Below the pieces are notes generated by a model, which saw only the letters and a list, made by a program, of their open reading frames with translations, did no database searches and had not been told where the DNA came from. Source: an uncultured Aquificaceae bacterium (GTDB taxonomy: Bacteria; Aquificota; Aquificia; Aquificales; Aquificaceae). Taken from it: a DNA stretch of 10,025 nt. A program made the position numbers and the translations under genes. Of this stretch, positions 1 to 4,653 are shown piece after piece (the stretch's first letter is position 1; every line of letters begins with the position of its first letter). The DNA is taken from NCBI GenBank assembly GCA_938002625.1, contig CALLAD010000066.1:1-10025 (forward strand), in the 5' to 3' direction.

Positions 1-963
1 GATATAGATTCGCCACAGTTGGCAAAGAAATTTCTTGAAAAGCTAAGGAATATTATGAGATATACGGGCGTATCCAAAGCAGACATGGAAAAGGGACAAT
101 TGAGATGTGATATAAACCTATCGGTAAGGCCAAAGGGATCAAAGGAGTTTGGAACAAGGGTTGAAATAAAAAACGTAAACTCCTTTAAGTTTGTCCAAAA
201 GGCTATAGAATGGGAAATGGAGCGCCAGATAAAGCTTATACTTTCTGGTGGAAAGGTTGTGCAAGAGACAAGAACCTTTGACCCTTCAACGGGTTTTACC
301 CATACTATGAGAACAAAAGAAGAGGCAGAGGATTACAGATATTTTCCAGATCCAGACCTTTTACCCTTGATAATACCAAAAGAGTGGATAGAAGAGATTA
401 GGGTAAGCATGCCAGAGCTTCCCGAGGAGAGGCTTGGAAGGTATATAAAAGAATTTTCCCTTGATGATTATTCGGCAAGGGTTTTAACAGAAAATAAGGA
501 GCTTGGTGACTTTTTTGAAGAAGCCCTTAAATACTATTCCCAAGAACCAAAGCTTGTAGCCAACTGGCTTTTAAACGACCTTCTTGGAAATCTTTCGGAA
601 ATAGGAAAGGACATTGAAAATTCACCTGTTAGTCCAAAAGCTCTTGCCAATCTTGTAAGGTTAATAAAGGAAGGAACCCTATCTTCAAAGCTTGCAAAGG
701 AAGTTATAAGGGAAATGGTGCTCACTGGTAAGGATGCAGAACAAATAGTGGAAGAGAAGGGGCTTAGACAAGTTAGCGACGAAGGTCAAATAAGAAGCCT
801 TATAGAGGAGGTTTTAAAGGAAAATCCCAAGGAAGTTGAAAGGTATAAATCTGGGGAGGAAAAGGTTTTTGGCTTTTTGGTTGGACAGGTGATGAAAAAG
901 GCAAAGGGCAAGGCAAACCCACAAATGGTTAATAAAATCCTAAGGGAGATGCTTTCCTCATAA
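1..963 (+). CDS. gatB: Aspartyl/glutamyl-tRNA(Asn/Gln) amidotransferase subunit B, 5'-truncated by window edge
   Basis: GatB is the kinase/tRNA-binding subunit of GatCAB, the cytosolic enzyme that converts misacylated Asp-tRNA(Asn) or Glu-tRNA(Gln) to the amide form. The reading frame is open from base 1, so the visible 320 residues are the C-terminal two thirds of a protein usually about 470-480 long; the TTG at 19 is an internal codon, not the start. Family signatures in order are GQLRCDINLSVRP (near residue 37), VEIKNVNSFKFVQKAIEWEMERQ, QETRTFDPSTG with MRTKEEAEDYRYFPDPDLLPL, then the helical GatB/YqeY tail that ends in NPQMVNKILREML. The C-terminus is complete. The N-terminal part with most of the ATP site lies upstream of the window. 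No clear terminator follows. Identification is secure. Confidence 0.97.
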   Translation, partial: DIDSPQLAKKFLEKLRNIMRYTGVSKADMEKGQLRCDINLSVRPKGSKEFGTRVEIKNVNSFKFVQKAIEWEMERQIKLILSGGKVVQETRTFDPSTGFTHTMRTKEEAEDYRYFPDPDLLPLIIPKEWIEEIRVSMPELPEERLGRYIKEFSLDDYSARVLTENKELGDFFEEALKYYSQEPKLVANWLLNDLLGNLSEIGKDIENSPVSPKALANLVRLIKEGTLSSKLAKEVIREMVLTGKDAEQIVEEKGLRQVSDEGQIRSLIEEVLKENPKEVERYKSGEEKVFGFLVGQVMKKAKGKANPQMVNKILREMLSS

Positions 964-977
964 ATGGATGACCTCTA

Positions 978-1010
978 TTGAGACTAACTATTAGCTTTTT
1001 AGAATATAAT
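978..1010 (+). promoter_or_regulatory. Putative sigma70-type promoter of the rhodanese-lipoprotein pair
   Basis: Two readings are possible in this AT-rich gap. TTGAGA (978-983) with a 16-nt spacer leads to TAGAAT (1000-1005). A perfect TATAAT sits at 1005-1010, but it is 21 nt from the same -35 and has no good -35 of its own at 17 nt. Either gives a 5' leader of about 15-20 nt that contains the Shine-Dalgarno site. A short inverted repeat, CTAA-CTA-TTAG (984-994), lies between the boxes and could be an operator or chance. Confidence 0.5.
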
Positions 1011-1019
1011 TAATTCAAT

Positions 1020-1027
1020 AAGGAGGT
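1020..1027 (+). promoter_or_regulatory. Strong Shine-Dalgarno site for the rhodanese gene
   Basis: AAGGAGGT ends 4 nt before the ATG at 1032. This near-perfect anti-16S complement fixes the rhodanese start. It contrasts with several other genes here (biotin carboxylase, hslV, hisA, hemH and both box-controlled genes), which have none. Confidence 0.85.
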
Positions 1028-1031
1028 TCTC

Positions 1032-1349
1032 ATGTTTCAAGTACCGGAGGTTGACTATAAAGAAGCAAAGGAAATGTTAGAAAAAAATAATGTTGTTCTT
1101 TTAGATGTTAGAACTCCGCAAGAACATATACAACTAAGAATTCCCAATTCTATACTAATACCCCTTGATGAGCTGAGGTATGCCTATAGCAGTTTACCAA
1201 AGGATAAAGTTTATATAGTCTATTGTAGGAGCGGTGAAAGGAGCGCTTTTGCCACCTATTTTCTTAGACATATGGGATATGAGGCGTATAACCTTGCGGG
1301 TGGTATAATAGTTTGGCCCTATGAAAAGGAATCGGGACCACCTAAATAA
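1032..1349 (+). CDS. Single-domain rhodanese-like sulfurtransferase
   Basis: A 105-residue protein consisting of one rhodanese domain with no signal peptide, so probably cytosolic. The CH2A-like segment VVLLDVRTPQEH (21-32) is followed by the active-site loop CRSGER (65-70), where Cys65 is the expected persulfide-forming residue. The end of the fold is marked by GYEAYNLAGGIIVWPYE (82-98). Six-residue loops of this type occur in sulfur-transferring rhodaneses and in GlpE/PspE-like proteins that carry sulfane sulfur for cofactor or tRNA thiolation or for sulfide handling. The physiological acceptor cannot be told from sequence. In sulfur-oxidizing Aquificota a role in sulfur traffic is plausible but inferred. 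The last 29 nt overlap the next gene in another frame, which suggests translational coupling. Confidence 0.93.
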   Translation: MFQVPEVDYKEAKEMLEKNNVVLLDVRTPQEHIQLRIPNSILIPLDELRYAYSSLPKDKVYIVYCRSGERSAFATYFLRHMGYEAYNLAGGIIVWPYEKESGPPK

Positions 1350-2088
1350 AGCATTTTTTTCTCTTTTGTTATTTCTCTCCGCTTGCGGAATAAAGGCAAA
1401 TCCAGAAGTTTTAAAGGAACCAGAAGTAGTAGTAAAAAGAATAGGGGATAAAGTTTATGTAAAAAGTCTTTCTGGCGATATAAAAATAAAGGATTTTGAG
1501 AGGGAAGGGGAATACTGGATAAAGGAAAGGCCGGAAGCCTTTTGCTTTTTTATAGAAAGGGTTGGTGGAAAAAGTAAAAAATACTGCGTAGGTAAATCCC
1601 TTCAGGAAAAACCAGCTCTGGAAATATTGGAAGAGGAGGAATATGTGAGGCTTTTAGCTTATGGTTTTGAAAGCTACAAGCTTTACAGCATAAAAAATGG
1701 TACTTTACTTTTAGAAAGCGGCGAAGAGTTTAAAAATACAAAGGAAATAAAGAAGGATTATTGGGAAAGGTGTTATGCAGTAACGGGTATAAAGAATAGC
1801 TCCGAAAGCGCTTTTGTGAACTTTTGCGTAAAACCTAAAAAGGCCCCACCAGTGGAGGATGTGAAAAAGCTTGAAATAAGACAATCCCAAGAAAAACTAT
1901 ACTTGGTTTGGTTTTATGATAAGGAGTATAGGGAATTTGTTGTGTACATGAATGGAGAGGAAATAGGAAGAACGGTAGGCTTTGCCTTTGAAATGCCAAT
2001 ACCAAAGGAAAAGGTAATTTTTACCGTAAAGGTAATAGGTCCCCTTGGCTTTGAAAGCGAGGGAATAAGCGTAGTCTATAATCCATAG
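1321..2088 (+). CDS. Putative lipoprotein with beta-sandwich (fibronectin III-like) repeats
   Basis: I do not recognise a named family. The 255-residue product begins with a basic n-region (MKRNRDHLNK), a short hydrophobic core (AFFSLLLFLS) and a lipobox LSAC with Cys22 followed by Gly, so it should be lipidated and anchored outside the cytoplasmic membrane, probably in the outer membrane. The rest is beta-rich. Residues about 176-253 (PPVEDVKKLEIRQ through VKVIGPLGFESEGISVVY) read like a fibronectin III module, and two earlier segments each carry a Cys pair (75/89 and 151/169) spaced as adjacent strands. ATG 1321 is the first possible start because an in-frame TAG lies at 1309-1311. It has no Shine-Dalgarno site and lies inside the rhodanese gene, so coupling is likely. 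The 3' end overlaps the convergent biotin carboxylase gene by 13 nt. Confidence 0.8.
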   Translation: MKRNRDHLNKAFFSLLLFLSACGIKANPEVLKEPEVVVKRIGDKVYVKSLSGDIKIKDFEREGEYWIKERPEAFCFFIERVGGKSKKYCVGKSLQEKPALEILEEEEYVRLLAYGFESYKLYSIKNGTLLLESGEEFKNTKEIKKDYWERCYAVTGIKNSSESAFVNFCVKPKKAPPVEDVKKLEIRQSQEKLYLVWFYDKEYREFVVYMNGEEIGRTVGFAFEMPIPKEKVIFTVKVIGPLGFESEGISVVYNP

Positions 2089-3503
2089 TAAGCAGCTATT
2101 GCCGCCGACACGGCGAGGGCAACGCTTTCTGGATCCCTTTCTTCCTCTATTTCAAAATCATAAGTGGGCAGTTTTTCTTCTAAAAACCTTATACCAAAGT
2201 ATCCAGATATGAAATCTGGATCTCTTATTATTTCCCTATGCAAGGGTATGTTGGTAGGCACACCCCTTATGATAAACTCATCTATAGCCCTTCTTGCCCT
2301 TGCCAATACTCTATCCCATGTAAGCGCCCATACGCTCATCTTAGCTATCATAGAATCATAATATGGTGGTATAACATAATCCTTATAAACTCCAGCATCC
2401 ATCCTTACACCTGGGCCACCGGGTGAATAGTAAGCGGTTATTTTACCTGGTGCTGGTGCAAAGTTTCTTTTTGGGTCTTCGGCGTTTATTCTAAACTCTA
2501 TGGCGTAACCCCTAAAGGTTATATCGCTCTGGGTAAAGGGCAAGGGCTCTCCCATAGCTACCCTTATCATGGTCTCCACTATATCTACACCCGTTACCAT
2601 TTCCGTTATAGTATGCTCTACCTGAAGGCGTGTGTTCATTTCTATGAAGTAAAACTCCTTATTTTTAAGGTCCACCAAAAACTCTAAGGTTCCAGCGCTG
2701 TAGTAACCTACCTGCATCATAGCCTTTACGCTCAAGCCCAGTATCTTCTGTCTTAAATCCTTTGGCAAGACGGGACATGGAGTTATTTCTATTACTTTTT
2801 GGTGTTTTCTTTGTACAGAACAATCTCTTTCTCCAAGATGTATAACATTGCCATATTTATCGCCGAGTATTTGCACCTCTATGTGCTTGGGATTGTCAAT
2901 GTATTTTTCCACAAAAAGATCTCCCTTTCCAAAGAAGGCTTCCGCCTCCCTATAGCCAGACTCAAAAAGATGGGGAAGTTCATCGGGATTTCTAACCACC
3001 CTCATACCCCTACCACCACCACCATAGGCGGATTTAAGCATTATGGGAAACCCTATCTCCTTTGCATAGTGCAGGGCATCTTCGTAATTTTTCAAGGGTT
3101 CTGGAGATCCAGGTATTGTGGGAATTCCCAACTTTTGCATGGCTTGTTTTGCTTTTACCTTATCTCCAAAAAGTTCTATATGCTCTGGTGAAGGGCCTAT
3201 AAAGGTTATACCTTTCTCTTCACAATATTTTGCAAAATTGGCATTTTCTGCCAAAAAACCATAGCCAGGATGTATAGCATCTGCTCCTATGGATTTAGCA
3301 AGGTCTACTATTTTCACATAGTCAAGGTAAGCCCTTACAGGGTCTCCTGGTATGAGGTAAGCTTCATCGGCTTTTTTCACGTATAAAGATTTAGAATCCG
3401 CTTCCGAATAAATGGCTGCCGTTCTTATGCCCAATTCTTCGCATCCCCTTATTATCCTAAGAGCTACTTCTCCTCTGTTGGCTATCAGAACCTTTTTGAA
3501 CAT
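2076..3503 (-). CDS. Biotin carboxylase subunit (pyruvate carboxylase subunit A / AccC type)
   Basis: Carboxylates the biotin of a carrier protein using ATP and bicarbonate, the first half-reaction of acetyl-CoA, pyruvate or 2-oxoglutarate carboxylase. The 475 residues hold the full architecture. The N-terminal domain begins MFKKVLIANRGEVALRI. The ATP-grasp domain has the glycine loop GGGGRGM (161-167), EKYIDNPKHIEVQ (199-211), ERDCSVQRKHQK (225-236, with Cys228) and EMNTRLQVEH (288-297). A C-terminal biotin-carboxylase domain follows. The QVEH-T-ITE variant and the tail RDPESVALAVSAAIAAYYGL favour a two-subunit pyruvate or 2-oxoacid carboxylase over AccC, but this is a lean, not proof. No transferase subunit is adjacent. 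ATG 3503 was chosen because the family begins exactly there. The TTG at 3557 would add 18 atypical residues. No Shine-Dalgarno site is visible. Confidence 0.93.
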   Translation of the reverse strand: MFKKVLIANRGEVALRIIRGCEELGIRTAAIYSEADSKSLYVKKADEAYLIPGDPVRAYLDYVKIVDLAKSIGADAIHPGYGFLAENANFAKYCEEKGITFIGPSPEHIELFGDKVKAKQAMQKLGIPTIPGSPEPLKNYEDALHYAKEIGFPIMLKSAYGGGGRGMRVVRNPDELPHLFESGYREAEAFFGKGDLFVEKYIDNPKHIEVQILGDKYGNVIHLGERDCSVQRKHQKVIEITPCPVLPKDLRQKILGLSVKAMMQVGYYSAGTLEFLVDLKNKEFYFIEMNTRLQVEHTITEMVTGVDIVETMIRVAMGEPLPFTQSDITFRGYAIEFRINAEDPKRNFAPAPGKITAYYSPGGPGVRMDAGVYKDYVIPPYYDSMIAKMSVWALTWDRVLARARRAIDEFIIRGVPTNIPLHREIIRDPDFISGYFGIRFLEEKLPTYDFEIEEERDPESVALAVSAAIAAYYGL

Positions 3504-3549
3504 GTGTAAAATTTTAATCCATTTGCTTAGGAATAAGACTTTTAAGGAG

Positions 3550-3568
3550 CTTAACAAAATCTTAACAA
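3550..3568 (+). promoter_or_regulatory. Pho-box-like direct repeat, left copy (CTTAACA-AAAT-CTTAACA-A)
   Basis: Two CTTAACA repeats lie 11 bp apart, one helical turn. The same 19 bases recur exactly at 7682-7700 on the other strand, and in both places the element ends 24 nt before an ATG. The TTAACA-N5-TTAACA pattern is the known layout of PhoB/PhoP-type boxes: 7-bp repeats with a 4-bp spacer in E. coli, TTNACA-like repeats in Bacillus, and 8-bp repeats with a 3-bp spacer in cyanobacteria. Binding by an OmpR/PhoB-family regulator is inferred. The element also lies 47 nt upstream of the divergent biotin carboxylase start. Confidence 0.6.
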
Positions 3569-3580
3569 TTTTATTTTAAA
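3551..3580 (+). promoter_or_regulatory. Putative box-overlapping promoter of the 68-residue gene
   Basis: The first TTAACA of the box (3551-3556) can act as -35, with an 18-nt spacer to a weak -10, TTTAAA (3575-3580). The right-hand copy has the same 18-nt geometry. Transcription would begin about 5-8 nt before the ATG at 3593, which has no Shine-Dalgarno site, so the mRNA would be nearly leaderless. Confidence 0.4.
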
Positions 3581-3592
3581 CTTTTATATGAT

Positions 3593-3799
3593 ATGAGGGA
3601 GAAAATAGATGAATTACTGAAAAACATTATACGGGAGCAGGAACAGTATAAAAAGCTTATAAAAAAGGGTGAGAAAATAAGAAAGCGCGAGAGGGATACT
3701 TTCCTTACAGAGAAGGATAGGACTATACTAATAGAGTCTTTTGTGGTTGGTGGGCTTTTGGAAAACTTAATAACAAAAATTTTAAATAGGGTATTCTAA
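3593..3799 (+). CDS. Small helical protein of unknown function, box-controlled
   Basis: I do not recognise this 68-residue protein. It is strongly charged and helical in its first half (residues 1-42, rich in Lys, Arg and Glu), then has a more apolar amphipathic segment, TILIESFVVGGLLENLITKIL (44-64). That segment is too mixed to be a confident membrane span and could be a peripheral membrane helix. There are no cysteines. Start ATG 3593 is the first in frame, and an ATG at 3588 hits a stop after one codon. It lies 24 nt after the left box, just as the seven-gene operon lies 24 nt after the right box. Its stop overlaps the stop of the last operon gene by 4 nt, so it is physically and probably functionally part of that module. 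Confidence 0.7.
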   Translation: MREKIDELLKNIIREQEQYKKLIKKGEKIRKRERDTFLTEKDRTILIESFVVGGLLENLITKILNRVF

Positions 3800-4131
3800 A
3801 GGACTTCTTGTAGTGTATTGAGTACTCTCTTATAGTCTCCATATATCTTAACCCTACCTTCAAGAACGTATCTTATGATCTTTGATGGTTTTTCAATAAG
3901 CTTAAGTAAGTCTTTGTAGGATATTATTATCCTATCCCTCACGTTTGGAGGGTTTTCCTGATAGTTTATACCTTGGGAATCTATTAGGAAGTTAACAAAG
4001 CCATTATCTGGAAGTTGAATAGTGAGTAATACAGGGCTTTCAATACGGGAAAAGATATCCTTATGTTTATCTTGGAGTTGATGGGCTAAAAACTTTAGCT
4101 CCCTTATGTAATCCTCAGTATTCACTTTCAA
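3796..4131 (-). CDS. Small SCP2-like (sterol carrier protein 2 fold) protein
   Basis: A 111-residue protein whose C-terminal half, RDRIIISYKDLLKLIEKPSKI then RYVLEGRVKIYGDYKRVLNTL (65-107), follows the SCP2 pattern: a strand, a helix opening with a 'dLl.li' motif, then the 'G.v.i.GD...' turn. The family forms a hydrophobic cavity for lipids or acts as a protein-interaction module. The ligand is unknown. It is the last gene of the operon. The start is uncertain: TTG 4131 has a GAGGAGAGGG-like Shine-Dalgarno at good spacing, while GTG 4125, two codons later, is also possible. Either start overlaps the previous gene (17 or 11 nt), so translation is probably coupled. The assignment to SCP2 is by pattern only. 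Confidence 0.75.
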   Translation of the reverse strand: MKVNTEDYIRELKFLAHQLQDKHKDIFSRIESPVLLTIQLPDNGFVNFLIDSQGINYQENPPNVRDRIIISYKDLLKLIEKPSKIIRYVLEGRVKIYGDYKRVLNTLQEVL

Positions 4132-4372
4132 TGTATACGACCCTCTCCTCTTGAGATATTTTTTCTATAATTTGGTCAAGGACCTCTCTTGCCCTTTCCT
4201 CTGTAGAGTATATGCCAAGGACAGCAGGAAGGAGGGGCTGGCTTAGGTAAGCAACCACCTTGTAAACCAACCTTTTTTTACCATCAACCTCTATTTTTGC
4301 CTCTTCTACCGAAATGGCTATTATGTGAAGGCTATTTATATACCTTCCGCTCCTTGTTTTTACAAAGATCAT
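4115..4372 (-). CDS. Unknown 85-residue alpha/beta protein of the ATPase operon
   Basis: Not recognised. The opening MIFVKTRSGRYINSLHIIAISVEE, a central strand with LVYKVVAYLSQ, then GIYSTEERAREVLDQIIEKI suggest a small compact domain: a beta sheet that ends in one helix, with the 'YsTeErA.evLd.I' helix typical of many short uncharacterised proteins. There are no cysteines, no membrane segment and no signal peptide, so it is probably cytosolic. Its ATG overlaps the stop of the preceding 94-residue gene as ATGA (4369-4372), a classic translational-coupling junction, which supports both the start and its membership of the operon. Confidence 0.75.
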   Translation of the reverse strand: MIFVKTRSGRYINSLHIIAISVEEAKIEVDGKKRLVYKVVAYLSQPLLPAVLGIYSTEERAREVLDQIIEKISQEERVVYIESEY

Positions 4373-4653
4373 CCTTCTTCCTTCTTTTCCTCTTCCTTTT
4401 TCTCCTCTTTTAGTGCCTTCTTTGCCCCCTCTACTGCACCTTCTACGGAAGCCTTAACAACTTTAAAAGCCTTTTCTCCTATTTCCGCCGTTGTTTTTAC
4501 AATGTCTTTGCCTATTTCTGCAATTTTTGAAAGGGCTTCTGCTGGCAAGTGTGTTACTCCCTTCTCCTCTGCTTCACTTAGCTTTTTCTTAAGCTCTTCA
4601 AGTTCTGCCTTGATTTTTTCCAACTCTTGGGCTATGTCCTTCTTTTCTTCCAT
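4369..4653 (-). CDS. Coiled-coil / hendecad-repeat amphipathic helical protein
   Basis: A 94-residue, very charged protein. Residues 5-31 form a heptad coiled coil (IAQELEKIKAELEELKKKL). After a short break (GVTHLPAEA) comes a second long helix with 11-residue repeats: AEIGKDIVKTT (45-55), AEIGEKAFKVV (56-66), KASVEGAVEGA (67-77), then a Lys/Glu tail. Such hendecads are known from apolipoprotein, synuclein and LEA-like helices that lie on membranes or form bundles. Membrane association here is inferred. There are no cysteines. ATG 4653 is fixed by a strong Shine-Dalgarno site. Its first 56 nt overlap the end of the ATPase frame. Confidence 0.8.
   Translation of the reverse strand: MEEKKDIAQELEKIKAELEELKKKLSEAEEKGVTHLPAEALSKIAEIGKDIVKTTAEIGEKAFKVVKASVEGAVEGAKKALKEEKKEEEKKEEG

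Noticed and set aside
2799..3191. Long open frame opposite the biotin carboxylase gene
   Set aside because: It is a shadow of a fully convincing gene: the composition is odd, there is no ribosome site and no family pattern.
3504..3557. Extended start of biotin carboxylase at TTG 3557
   Set aside because: The 18 extra residues do not match the family, which begins at MFKKVLIANRGE, and the TTG lies in the box region.
3562..3590. Promoter from the second TTAACA (3562-3567) with TATATG (3585-3590)
   Set aside because: The start of transcription would fall inside the 68-residue gene; the equivalent pairing is missing at the right-hand copy.
3820..3827. Palindrome GAGTACTC
   Set aside because: It lies inside a coding region and is short enough to arise by chance.
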